A DNA stretch of 62,412 bases from JBIQLO01 sp044464175 (lineage in GTDB: Bacteria > Planctomycetota > Phycisphaerae > Tepidisphaerales > Tepidisphaeraceae), in the NCBI GenBank assembly GCA_044464175.1, contig JBIQLO010000001.1, forward strand, positions 1 to 62,412, given 5' to 3'. A program made the position numbers and the translations under genes. Every line of letters starts with the position of its first letter. Within the stretch, counting starts at the first letter, position 1. The notes under the pieces are model-generated. The model was given only the letters and a program-made list of their open reading frames with translations. It was not told where the DNA came from and made no database searches. Shown here in pieces: positions 24,020 to 32,146 of this stretch.

Positions 24020-25654
24020 TCACCGCACCAGGGCGGTCTTTTCCAGCGAGGGCTGGGCGGGCACGGCGGCCGAGTCCATGTGGGCGGCGGACTGGGCACG
24101 GTTGGTCAGACCATTGGTGGCCGGCAGGACGATGCCGAACCAGAGGGTGCCGGCAGCCGACAGCAGCACGCAGGCGGCGATGGGGGCTGAACGGGGGCGC
24201 TCGCCGGGGGCAAAGGGGACATCGCGCAGGTGGGCCGGTTCAGGCCGCAGGAACATTGCAGCGATGATCCGCAGGTAGTAGCCGGCCGAGACGGCGGCAT
24301 TCAGCACCAGCAGCACGACGAGCCAGGTCATGAAGGTCTTGACGGAGGGATCGGCATGAGCGGCGGCCAAGGCCGGTTTAATGAGATAGACCTTGCCGAA
24401 GAAGCCGATGGTGAACGGCAGCCCGGTGAGGCTGAAGCAGACGATGATCATCGCCAGCCCCAGAGCCAGGTGATGCCGCCCCTGCCCGGCCAGATCGTCG
24501 AGGGTTTCAGCGCTGGTCGCCGGTCCGCCGCGGCGGCTGGGCAGCAGCGTCAGGACGGCGAACGCGCCGGTGTTCATGATGCCGTAGGCCGCCAGGTAAA
24601 ACAGCACGCCCCGCATCGCCATGTCCTGAACCTGATTCGACTGGGTCATGACCATGGCGGTGATGCCGACGAGCATGTAGCCGCTGTGGGCGATGGAACT
24701 GTACGCCAGCATCCGTTTCACGTTCGTCTGCCACAGCGCCACCACATTGCCGACGCACATGGTGAATACGGCGATGATCCAGAGGAGCTTGGCCAGCGTG
24801 TGCGGCAGGAAATACGCCCCGCCGCCGAAGACGAACAGAATCTTCATCAGGGCGACAAAGCCGCTGATTTTCGGCACGAAGGCCAGAAAGGCGGTCACGG
24901 GGGTGGCCGCCCCCTGATACACATCCCCGGCATAAAAATGGAGGGGGACCGCCGCCATTTTGAAGGCGAACCCCGCGATTAACACAACCACCGCCAGCAT
25001 CTGCCAGACATCCAACCCGCCGGCCGCCCCCTGGATCGAGTGGCGGAAGGCTTCGGAGATGCCGCTGAGGCTGGTCAGTCCGGTTGTGCCGTAGAGGTAG
25101 GTGAAGCCCAGCAGCATGAGGGCCGCGGCCAGGGCCCCGAGGAAAAAGTATTTGACGCCCGCCTCCTGCGCCACCGGCAGCGGGCGGGAGATCGCCACCA
25201 TGATGTAGGTGGGGATGCTGGAGAGTTCGATCCCCAGAAACAGGAGCATGATATCGTTGGCGCCGGCGATGATGAAGACGCCGGCGATGGACAGGAGCAT
25301 CAGGCCGTAAAACTCCCCGGCATCGCGCCCGAAATTCAGCGCGGCGTTACCGGTGGCGTCATCGTTGCTGGGCCAGGCGACCAGTACCAGCAGGACGCCC
25401 ACGCCGGCGGTCAGGAGCTTGATGTACCAAGTGAAGTTGAAGAGGCGCACGGTGTCCCCCGCCCCGCTGTAGAGGGAGGTGGTGGGGTTCAGGCTCCATT
25501 CAATGATGAAGATGGCGATCAGCGTCACCAGCGCCACGATCGGCGCCAGGCGGCGCGAGGCCCGCTTGGAGCTGGTCCCCAGGAGGATCAGGAACGCGCC
25601 CACGATCCCGAGGACGAATTCCGGCCACATGACTTGTAATAGAGACGAATGCAT
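24020..25654 (-). CDS. nuoN: NADH-quinone oxidoreductase subunit N
   Basis: 544-residue integral membrane antiporter-like subunit of complex I, with about 14 hydrophobic segments. The family patterns FLGIELSSIPTYIMVA and AYSSIAHSGYMLVG are present, and the conserved Lys and Glu of the proton channels appear in these contexts. ATG 25654 lies seven bases from the heptad arm in front of it. It is the last gene of the nuoJKLMN cluster and is followed by a terminator. Confidence 0.95.
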   Translation of the reverse strand: MHSSLLQVMWPEFVLGIVGAFLILLGTSSKRASRRLAPIVALVTLIAIFIIEWSLNPTTSLYSGAGDTVRLFNFTWYIKLLTAGVGVLLVLVAWPSNDDATGNAALNFGRDAGEFYGLMLLSIAGVFIIAGANDIMLLFLGIELSSIPTYIMVAISRPLPVAQEAGVKYFFLGALAAALMLLGFTYLYGTTGLTSLSGISEAFRHSIQGAAGGLDVWQMLAVVVLIAGFAFKMAAVPLHFYAGDVYQGAATPVTAFLAFVPKISGFVALMKILFVFGGGAYFLPHTLAKLLWIIAVFTMCVGNVVALWQTNVKRMLAYSSIAHSGYMLVGITAMVMTQSNQVQDMAMRGVLFYLAAYGIMNTGAFAVLTLLPSRRGGPATSAETLDDLAGQGRHHLALGLAMIIVCFSLTGLPFTIGFFGKVYLIKPALAAAHADPSVKTFMTWLVVLLVLNAAVSAGYYLRIIAAMFLRPEPAHLRDVPFAPGERPRSAPIAACVLLSAAGTLWFGIVLPATNGLTNRAQSAAHMDSAAVPAQPSLEKTALVR

Positions 25655-25660
25655 TAGTGC

Positions 25661-25688
25661 GGTTACCAGTTATCAGTTGCCAGTTGCC
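25661..25688. repeat. Heptad tract (AGTTGCC family) at the nuoM-nuoN junction
   Basis: Four 7-base units: GGTTACC, AGTTATC, AGTTGCC twice. It covers the nuoM stop codon and the last four codons and fills the short gap to nuoN. Confidence 0.85.
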
Positions 25689-27319
25689 AGAGTGATCGCG
25701 GTCGAAGGATGCACCTCCAAGGCCGCCACCCGAATCCCGGAACCCGAATCCCGGCTGTCGACCACCGACTGCTGAATCGGGCGCAGGATATCCTGCACCG
25801 GCTTGAGGATCGGCGAGAGGACGCCGTTGGGCAGCACGCCCAGCAGCACTACCGCCAACGCCAGCGGCACCAGAATCGCCACTTCGCGCCCGTTCAGGTC
25901 GGGTTTGGGCCCGGCGTGGTGGGCATGGCCCGGCTCGCCGTGATCGGCGGTCGGGTGCTTCAGCGGGCCGAAGATCACCCGGGCGACCATGTGCAGCATG
26001 TAGAGCGCGCCCAGGATCACGCCCAGCGCCCCCAGCACGCCAAAGCCGATGCCCAGGTGGGGCGAGGTGAACGCCCCCAGGAGCGTCAGAAATTCGCTGA
26101 CAAACCCGTTCAATCCCGGCAGGCCGATGCTGGAGAGGGCAAACAGTACGAAGAAGAAGGCCAGCTTGGGCATGACCCGCGCCAGGCCGGAAAGCTCATG
26201 GATGTCGCGGGTGTGGTAGCGCTCGTAGATCATCCCGATCACAAGGAACATCGCCCCGGTGCTCAGGCCGTGGTTGATCATGTAGAGGACCGATCCCTGC
26301 TGTCCGATTTCGTTCAGGGCGAACAGCCCCAGCACGCAAAAGCCCAGGTGGGAAACCGAGGAGTAGGCGACCAGCTTCTTGATGTCCTGTTGCACCCACG
26401 CCACCAGGGCAGCGTAGATGATCCCGATGACGCACACGATGCCGATCCACTTGACCAGCAGCGGGAAGGAGACGCCCGTGGCGGTGATCAGGCCGATGGG
26501 AATCGCCAGGCGGAACAGCCCGTAGGTCCCCAGCTTCAGCAACACGCCGGCCAGGATCACGCTGCCGGCGGTCGGGGCCTCGGTGTGCGCCAGTGGCAGC
26601 CAGGTATGGACCGGGAACAGCGGCACCTTCACGGCGAAACCGGACAGGAAGCCGAGAATCACCCACCAGCGCTCGCTGTGGGTGAGGGCAGGGATGCCGG
26701 GGAGGCCGTGCTGCGCCCCGGCCACGATGGTGGCGATGTCGAAGGTGTTGTACTTCAGGCCCAGGTAGATCGCCGTGGCCAGCGTCAGCATGGAGCCGGT
26801 AAAGGTGAAAATGAAGAACTTGATCGCCGCGTAATTCCGCTCCGGACCGCCCCAGACGCCGATCAGGAAGAACATCGGGATCAGGGTCAGCTCGAAGAAG
26901 ATGTAGAACATCAGCAGGTCGGCGGCCACGAAAACGCCGAGCATGGTGAACGCCATGCCCAGCATCCAGGCGTAATACTCCTGCTGGCGCTGCTGGATGT
27001 AGCTGAAGCTGCCGGCCACGGAGATCGGCATCAGCACGACCGTGAGCATCATCAGCCACATGCTCACCGCGTCGGCCGACAGATGGAAGCTGAATCCGAT
27101 GCCCGGCACCTGCAGCGAGGAGAGGCTCCAGTCAAGGGTCGCCCCGGGCGTGAGCCAGGGGAACTGAAGCACCATCGCCAGCCCGACCAGCGCCGTCAGC
27201 AGACTGACAAACAGGGACCAGGTCTGGGCGGCCCTGGTCTGGCGGATGAACGCCGCCACGATCGTCCCCACCAGAGGGACGGCCAGAAGAAGCGGAAGCC
27301 AGATGCTGTGTACGATCAT
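25673..27319 (-). CDS. nuoM: NADH-quinone oxidoreductase subunit M with a repeat-encoded tail
   Basis: 548-residue membrane subunit of complex I with ~14 hydrophobic segments. The channel-forming helices MFYIFFELTLIPMFFLIG (with the conserved Glu), HTWLPLAHTEAP, and AYSSVSHLGF are present. The last ~30 residues are unlike NuoM; the segment DSGSGIR and the final LATGN are encoded by heptad tracts at 25727-25754 and 25661-25688. The normal end of NuoM is probably near residue 515. ATG 27319 directly touches another heptad tract, so no ordinary Shine-Dalgarno is visible. Confidence 0.93.
   Translation of the reverse strand: MIVHSIWLPLLLAVPLVGTIVAAFIRQTRAAQTWSLFVSLLTALVGLAMVLQFPWLTPGATLDWSLSSLQVPGIGFSFHLSADAVSMWLMMLTVVLMPISVAGSFSYIQQRQQEYYAWMLGMAFTMLGVFVAADLLMFYIFFELTLIPMFFLIGVWGGPERNYAAIKFFIFTFTGSMLTLATAIYLGLKYNTFDIATIVAGAQHGLPGIPALTHSERWWVILGFLSGFAVKVPLFPVHTWLPLAHTEAPTAGSVILAGVLLKLGTYGLFRLAIPIGLITATGVSFPLLVKWIGIVCVIGIIYAALVAWVQQDIKKLVAYSSVSHLGFCVLGLFALNEIGQQGSVLYMINHGLSTGAMFLVIGMIYERYHTRDIHELSGLARVMPKLAFFFVLFALSSIGLPGLNGFVSEFLTLLGAFTSPHLGIGFGVLGALGVILGALYMLHMVARVIFGPLKHPTADHGEPGHAHHAGPKPDLNGREVAILVPLALAVVLLGVLPNGVLSPILKPVQDILRPIQQSVVDSRDSGSGIRVAALEVHPSTAITLATGN
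25727..25754. repeat. nuoM: Heptad tract (ATCCCGG/AACCCGA) inside nuoM 3' end
   Basis: Four units: CACCCGA, ATCCCGG, AACCCGA, ATCCCGG. It is translated as part of the extra NuoM tail. The word is the GGGATTC family seen at 7440, 13987 and 40788. Confidence 0.85.
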
Positions 27320-27408
27320 GTTATTTGTTATGTGTTATTGGCAATTCGTTATTGGCCATTTGCGAAGGACAAACCAACCAGTAACAAACAACCAGCAACA
27401 AAAATCAG
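27320..27408. repeat. Heptad arms (GTTATTG/GTTACTG) at the nuoL-nuoM junction
   Basis: Left arm from 27320: GTTATTT, GTTATGT, GTTATTG, GCAATTC, GTTATTG, GCCATTT. The right arm (27369-27408) is a related heptad tract on the other strand (GTTGCTG, GTTGTTT, GTTACTG, GTTGGTT). The left arm begins at the base after the nuoM start codon and the right arm ends three bases from the nuoL stop. Confidence 0.85.
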
Positions 27409-27411
27409 TTC

Positions 27412-29622
27412 TTACAGAAAAATCAACAACAAAATCACCGCGATGCCGAACAGCATGGTCACCGCATATCCCTGCAGGTAGCCGCGTTGGGTGGTGCGGC
27501 GGAGAATCAGGCCCGAGCCCTTGGGGATGAGCGTCACCAGGGCGACCAGGCCGTCGATGACCAGGCGGTCGAACAGGTAAAACGCTCGGCCCAACGACCG
27601 CAGCGGCTCGACGATCCCCTGCTGGTAAATCTCATCCACCCAGTACTTGTGATCCAGCACGCTGGCCGCGCCCCGGAAGGCGCCCAGCAGCCGGTCGGCC
27701 ATCTTGCGGTCGGCCAGATGCAACCACCACGCCACCAGGATGCCGGCAATGGCGATCAAGCCGCTGATGATCATGGGGGTCAGGTGGATGACATGCTCCC
27801 CTTCCTGCCCAAAGCGGGTCGCCTCGGCGGCCACGCCCACTGCCTGAGCGTGCAGGAAGCCCAGCCCGAAGGAGGGGCTTTGCCCCAGGAAATCGGCCAA
27901 CCACTCGCCGGGGAAGTTGATGTAGCCGACAAAGATCGCGCCCAGGGCCAGAATGACCAGCGGGAAGATCATCAAAAACGGCTCATGGCTGTGATGGCCG
28001 TGGTCGCCATGATCATCGTGCCCGCCATGGTGCGCCGGCGCGTGATGGGCCTGGCCCACATCGACCCCCGAGGCCGGGGCCGTATGCGTGTCAATCGCCG
28101 ACTCGCTGGCGGATGCGTGTTCCAGCGGCTCGTGCCCATGCCCGTGGGCCGGGGCCGGGGCGGCGGGAATCACTTCCGGCCCTTCAAAGACGCGGAAATA
28201 AAGCCGGAAGGTGTAGTAGGCGGTCAGAAAGGCCGTGAACAGAATCGCGATGCCCAGGATCAGGCTCCGGTGCAGGGACGCCACCACGATTTCATCCTTG
28301 GACCAGTAGCCGCTGAAGAACGGGAAGCCGGCCAGCGCCAGACACCCGGCCAGGATCAGCCAGCGCGTCCAGGGGAGGACGCGCTTGAGACCCGACATCT
28401 TCCGCAAATCCAGCTCCCCCGCCATCGCGTGCATCACCACGCCGCAGCACAGGAACAGCAGCGCCTTGAAAAAGGCGTGCGTGATCAGGTGGAACACCCC
28501 GGCGACGGGCGCCAGGCAACCGACCGCCGTGAACATGAACCCGAGCTGGCTGATGGTCGAATAAGCGAAAATTTTCTTCAGGTCGAACTGCCGCATGGCG
28601 ATGGTTGCCGCGAACAGGGCCGTGAAGCAGCCGATGATGGCGACCACCAGCATGGCCGCCTCATTGCCCACGAAGAGGGTGGAGCAGCGCACGATCATGT
28701 AAACGCCCGCCGTCACCATCGTGGCGGCGTGAATCAGGGCGCTGACCGGCGTGGGGCCTTCCATCGCGTCGGGCAACCAGACATACAGTGGAAACTGGGC
28801 GCTTTTGCCGAAGGCGCCCACCATCAGGAGGAACGGAATCCACCCCATCGCCACTTCCTGAAAGTGGGTCAGGTTGCCGCCGGCGGCTTGAATCAGCGCA
28901 CCCGGATGCGAGGCATCGCCGAAGTAGCTGACCGTCCCGAAGGCCAGGAAAATCAGCATGATGCCGATGCCGAAGCAGAAATCGCCGACGCGGTTGACCA
29001 GAAACGCCTTCTTGGCCGCCTCACGGGCGCTGGGTTTGTCGTAGTAGTAGCCAATGAGCAGGTAGGAACAAACGCCCACCCCTTCCCACCCCAGGTAGAG
29101 CATCACGAAGTTGTTGGCCAGCACCAGGCAGGTCATCGAGAAGATGAACAGCCCCAGGTAGGCGAAGAACCGGAAATACCCCTCCTCTCCGGCCATGTAC
29201 CCGGCCGAGAAGATCATGATGAAAAACCCGACGAACGTCACCACCGTCAGCATGATCGCCGTCAGCGGGTCGATCCAGGAGCCGGCCTCAGCGCCGAAAT
29301 GCCCGGCCGTGATCCAGTGCCACCAGGTCGTGGAGTACGAGAGCGGATACTGCCCCTTCACCGCAGTCAGCCCCCCCGCCGCCAGCGCCTCGGCCGACAC
29401 ATGCTCGGTCCCGGCCGCCTCGGCGTGGTGCCGGTGCTCGGCCGCCCGCGAGATCATCCCCACCAGAAGCACGATCGCCAGCGCAGCGCTGGCCCCCACG
29501 CCGATCCAGATCGGCCAGTGCGACTGCTGCTTGAGCCACTTGGCGCCCAAAAACCCCGCCATCAGCGCCCCCACCAGCGGCAGCAGCGGAATCAGCCAGG
29601 AATAGTGAATGACAAAATCCAT
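27412..29622 (-). CDS. nuoL: NADH-quinone oxidoreductase subunit L with a His-rich insert
   Basis: 735 residues, the largest membrane subunit of complex I, with the long lateral helix near the C-terminus. Typical segments: LYLGWEGVGVCSYLLIGYYY, FPLYVWLPDAMEGPTPVSALIHAATM, and AYSTISQLGFM. Residues ~484-547 contain 15 histidines in about 60 residues (HGHGH, HHGGHDDHGDHGHH), an insertion in the loop before the last helices. ATG 29622 gives a normal N-terminus (MDFVIHYSWLIPLLPL); the frame before it is repeat DNA. The only upstream purine motif is GGAC within the repeat. Confidence 0.95.
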   Translation of the reverse strand: MDFVIHYSWLIPLLPLVGALMAGFLGAKWLKQQSHWPIWIGVGASAALAIVLLVGMISRAAEHRHHAEAAGTEHVSAEALAAGGLTAVKGQYPLSYSTTWWHWITAGHFGAEAGSWIDPLTAIMLTVVTFVGFFIMIFSAGYMAGEEGYFRFFAYLGLFIFSMTCLVLANNFVMLYLGWEGVGVCSYLLIGYYYDKPSAREAAKKAFLVNRVGDFCFGIGIMLIFLAFGTVSYFGDASHPGALIQAAGGNLTHFQEVAMGWIPFLLMVGAFGKSAQFPLYVWLPDAMEGPTPVSALIHAATMVTAGVYMIVRCSTLFVGNEAAMLVVAIIGCFTALFAATIAMRQFDLKKIFAYSTISQLGFMFTAVGCLAPVAGVFHLITHAFFKALLFLCCGVVMHAMAGELDLRKMSGLKRVLPWTRWLILAGCLALAGFPFFSGYWSKDEIVVASLHRSLILGIAILFTAFLTAYYTFRLYFRVFEGPEVIPAAPAPAHGHGHEPLEHASASESAIDTHTAPASGVDVGQAHHAPAHHGGHDDHGDHGHHSHEPFLMIFPLVILALGAIFVGYINFPGEWLADFLGQSPSFGLGFLHAQAVGVAAEATRFGQEGEHVIHLTPMIISGLIAIAGILVAWWLHLADRKMADRLLGAFRGAASVLDHKYWVDEIYQQGIVEPLRSLGRAFYLFDRLVIDGLVALVTLIPKGSGLILRRTTQRGYLQGYAVTMLFGIAVILLLIFL

Positions 29623-29624
29623 GC

Positions 29625-29701
29625 GTCGTTGTCCGTTGTCCGTTGTCCGCTGCCCGGTGTCCGATTTGCTTCCTCGGACCACGGTCCACAGACAACGATC
29701 C
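29625..29701. repeat. Heptad arms (GTCCGTT/ACGGACC family) at the nuoK-nuoL junction
   Basis: Left arm: GTCCGTT twice, GTCCGCT, GCCCGGT, GTCCGAT. Facing right arm: TCGGACC, ACGGTCC, ACAGACA, ACGATCC. The innermost GTCCGA/TCGGAC forms the hairpin tip. The right arm ends at the base before the nuoK stop codon. Confidence 0.88.
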
Positions 29702-30019
29702 TTACCCTTTCAAATCCCGCCACGCGTCGGCGTCCAGCGTGTGCCGCTGCCGGAACAGGAGCACCACCAGGCCCAGGGCCAGCGAGGCCTCGGCCGCCGC
29801 GATCACCAGCACGAAGATCGTGAACGCCTGCCCGGCGAAGTTGTTGTGGTAGCGTGAAAAAGCCACCAGAGACAGCGCCACGCCCTGGAACATCAGCTCC
29901 GTGCACAGAAACAGCACGATCATGTTCCGACGCGTCATGAAGCCGATCAGCCCGATCACAAACAGGATCGCGCCCACCGCCAGATAATGCTGCAATGCCA
30001 AAAGGCTCAGTTGGTTCAT
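29702..30019 (-). CDS. nuoK: NADH-quinone oxidoreductase subunit K
   Basis: 105 residues, three membrane helices, standard size. The conserved ELMFQGVALSLVAFS contains the channel Glu of the second helix, and NMIVLFLCTELM precedes it. Start ATG 30019 (MNQLSLLALQHYLAVGA) is supported by the family N-terminus; the frame extends into the neighbouring repeat. It lies between heptad hairpins on both sides. Confidence 0.95.
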   Translation of the reverse strand: MNQLSLLALQHYLAVGAILFVIGLIGFMTRRNMIVLFLCTELMFQGVALSLVAFSRYHNNFAGQAFTIFVLVIAAAEASLALGLVVLLFRQRHTLDADAWRDLKG

Positions 30020-30025
30020 TCGTCC

Positions 30026-30098
30026 ATCGTGGTTCGTGGTCCGTGGTCCGTGGTCCGAAAGAGTGAATCGGACCACGGACAACGGACGACGGACCACG
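30026..30098. repeat. Heptad inverted repeat (CCGTGGT family) at the nuoJ-nuoK junction
   Basis: Left arm TTCGTGG, TCCGTGG twice, TCCGA; facing right arm TCGGACC, ACGGACA, ACGGACG, ACGGACC, with a loop of about 12 bases. About four 7-base units pair per arm. The right arm lies three bases from the nuoJ stop codon. Confidence 0.92.
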
Positions 30099-30101
30099 TC
30101 C

Positions 30102-30956
30102 TCAAGTCTCCGGATACTCCTTTTGCCGCGGGTTGTCCGTCCCGTAGACCGGAATGCTGTGCGGGTTGTCGTTGATCGGCGTGGCCGGGCCCAACACCGT
30201 CTCCGGCTCCAGCGCCTCGACCATCTCCCCGTCGCCGACGATCTGCCGCCGGGCGATCAGGATCGCCCCGACCATGCTGATGGTCAGGATCACCCCTGCC
30301 AGTTCCAGATTGATCAGTTGATGGTTGAACAGGTAATGCCCCAGCATCTGGGTCGAAAAGGCGGAGTAGGCGACCGATGCCTCGGCCGTGTGTTTGGCCA
30401 GAGCGGTCGGAGCCTTGTCGAAAATCACCAGCAGCAGCACCCCCATCAGGGCGAAGCCCACCGCGCTGGCCACGATCGGCTCGCGGCTGGTGCGGTCATA
30501 CTCCGCCAGCGCCGCCCGCGTGCCGGTCTCCCCGCCGGCCGAGGCCGACGAGGCGAGCATGATGACGAACACATAGGTGATCAGGATCGCCCCGGCGTAG
30601 ATCAGCACCAGCGCCGCGGCCAGAAACTCCGCCCACAGCAGGACAAACAGCCCCGCACTGGAGAGGACCGCCAGCACGAAATAAAGGGCCGAATAGACCG
30701 GCACCGGGTGCGTGATGACCCGCACCGCCGCCACCAGCGTCAGAATCGTGAAGATCCAGAAGTAAACCCCCATCTGCCCCCCGGCGGTGTGGGCCGCGTA
30801 GCGCACCAGGACCGCAAAGAGAATCAGCCCGCTGATCAGCAGCAGCACGCCGCCGAGCTTGGCCACCGCCCCTTCCCGGCGCGACGGCAGCGCCAACACT
30901 GTCCCAATCCCGGCCGCCACGCACAGCACGAGAATCAGCACCGGATATACAATCAC
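30102..30956 (-). CDS. nuoJ: NADH-quinone oxidoreductase subunit J
   Basis: 284 residues; the first ~170 match NuoJ with five hydrophobic segments, including HPVPVYSALYFVLAVLSSAG and LIYAGAILITYVFVIMLAS with the pi-bulge helix. The C-terminal extension of ~80-100 residues is soluble and acidic and ends in a Pro-rich segment; NuoJ is often long in this way in some phyla. It is the first gene of the cluster in this window; nuoA-I are not upstream, so complex I genes are split in this genome. Confidence 0.9.
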   Translation of the reverse strand: MIVYPVLILVLCVAAGIGTVLALPSRREGAVAKLGGVLLLISGLILFAVLVRYAAHTAGGQMGVYFWIFTILTLVAAVRVITHPVPVYSALYFVLAVLSSAGLFVLLWAEFLAAALVLIYAGAILITYVFVIMLASSASAGGETGTRAALAEYDRTSREPIVASAVGFALMGVLLLVIFDKAPTALAKHTAEASVAYSAFSTQMLGHYLFNHQLINLELAGVILTISMVGAILIARRQIVGDGEMVEALEPETVLGPATPINDNPHSIPVYGTDNPRQKEYPET

Positions 30957-31031
30957 CTGCTACCTCGTTTCCCATGCCCCGCCGGGCGAATCCCACGATC
31001 CGCGCGGCCGGGTTCGCTAATGAAAGGGCAG

Positions 31032-31060
31032 AGTCTATGAGTCCATGCCATTGATTGCAA
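31032..31060 (-). promoter_or_regulatory. Candidate promoter of nuoJKLMN
   Basis: On the minus strand TTGCAA (31060-31055), 17 bases, TAGACT (31037-31032), about 75 bases before the nuoJ start. This supports nuoJ being the first gene of its transcript. Confidence 0.45.
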
Positions 31061-31072
31061 GCCGGGGCGGGC

Positions 31073-31150
31073 GGGGAATCAGGGTTTTGGAAGTGGAATG
31101 AGGGGTCAGGGCTCGGGGATTTGCGATTTGGAATGAGGGATTGGGACAAT
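31073..31150. repeat. Degenerate heptad tract upstream of nuoJ
   Basis: A G-rich stretch in a 7-base rhythm (for example GGATTTG, CGATTTG, GAATGAG, GGATTGG) closes with AGGGATTGGGACAATCCC, a small hairpin. The words relate to the GGGATTC family but are decayed, so this may be an old copy. Confidence 0.55.
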
Positions 31151-31188
31151 CCCGGCCTCCGGTTCGCTCCGGGCCGCGCCAGCGCCGC

Positions 31189-31587
31189 TCAATCCTCCGC
31201 TGGGACGCCCTGATCCGATGGGGCCGCCGGAAGCCGGAACCTCAGGCCCAGGTACTCCACATGCACCGCCTGAATGTCGGCCAAGTCCACGTGTTCGACT
31301 CTGGCGCTAAAAAACCGCTTGTAGGATATTTGGCTCAAATACGCCGCTGATACCCCCGGAACGTCGCGTAATTCAGGCTCTGTCCCAAGTTCCAGCCTGA
31401 TGCGGGCCATTTTGAGGTTTTTTGGGGGAATGAATCGGGATCCGAGGGAAAAATCCGATGGCGCTGTGGCTTGAAAGCGGATCATCTCGAGGTCCACGAT
31501 CACCTCACTGGCCTTCTTCTGCATGATGGACCCCGTGCCCCTCCACCCGTTGACCTCCACGGACACCAATTCTCGAGTCGGGGTCAT
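31189..31587 (-). CDS. Hypothetical protein, unknown function
   Basis: 132 residues if it starts at ATG 31587, which has GGAG at good spacing; a longer start at 31662 would overlap the upstream gene. No signal peptide, membrane segment or recognised motif. The middle part (SEVIVDLEMIRFQA, ARIRLELGTEPELRDV) suggests alternating strands. It follows another unknown gene on the same strand with overlapping or adjacent ends, so the two may be a pair. I do not recognise the family. Confidence 0.6.
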   Translation of the reverse strand: MTPTRELVSVEVNGWRGTGSIMQKKASEVIVDLEMIRFQATAPSDFSLGSRFIPPKNLKMARIRLELGTEPELRDVPGVSAAYLSQISYKRFFSARVEHVDLADIQAVHVEYLGLRFRLPAAPSDQGVPAED

Positions 31588-31651
31588 GGTCGCTCCATCT
31601 TTGCAGGTGATCGGTGGGCCAATCCTCCCCACCCTACCGACTGGGCAGAAT

Positions 31652-32098
31652 TTACGTGTCATAGTCACCGCTGTCCCACGGCTCAAAAAACGCCATGTAA
31701 TTGCCAGGCTGCATTTCCACGGCCCATACGTCCTCTTCATCCTCCGGCTCACGAACAACTAAGCCAAACTCTATGCCGAAATATTTCACGGAGAACGGAG
31801 CAACTTCCACACGCTCGTAGCTGATGTCACCAAGCTCCGCCAGCCATCGATCACGCAGGTGGACCGCGCCCTCCTCGTCTAATGTCGCTCGCGGGCCCAG
31901 GTTCTCGATCTTCGCCTCAAGTAATTGACCTTCGCTGTCAAACAGATAGAGGGCCAGGAACTCCGCACCAGGTCCATCTATTGCCAAGTCGAAGGGAGTG
32001 GTGAGGATGAATTGGCGGCCATCCTTAATGCGCCCAATATATTGCGCCGCGTCATCGTCATGCTCAATCGCGATCCGACTGGGGGGATTCTCACTCAT
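31652..32098 (-). CDS. Hypothetical acidic protein, unknown function
   Basis: 148 residues, acidic (tail EPEDEEDVWAVEMQ and WDSGDYDT). No signal peptide or membrane helix. AAAGAGATATC precedes ATG 32098. The fold looks like a small alpha/beta protein (GRQFILTTPFDLAIDG, EFLALYLFDSEGQLL). It could be an immunity-type or regulatory protein by size and charge, but nothing in the neighbourhood supports a toxin partner. Function unknown. Confidence 0.65.
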   Translation of the reverse strand: MSENPPSRIAIEHDDDAAQYIGRIKDGRQFILTTPFDLAIDGPGAEFLALYLFDSEGQLLEAKIENLGPRATLDEEGAVHLRDRWLAELGDISYERVEVAPFSVKYFGIEFGLVVREPEDEEDVWAVEMQPGNYMAFFEPWDSGDYDT

Positions 32099-32146
32099 GA
32101 TATCTCTTTCCTTTTTTCAGTTTCGCAAGGCGCGCAATAGCGTGTC

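Noticed and set aside
29623..29682. Extended N-termini of nuoL, nuoK, fliE and flgC
   Set aside because: The added residues are translations of CCGTGGT heptads and are absent from these families; the family N-termini begin at the internal ATGs chosen.
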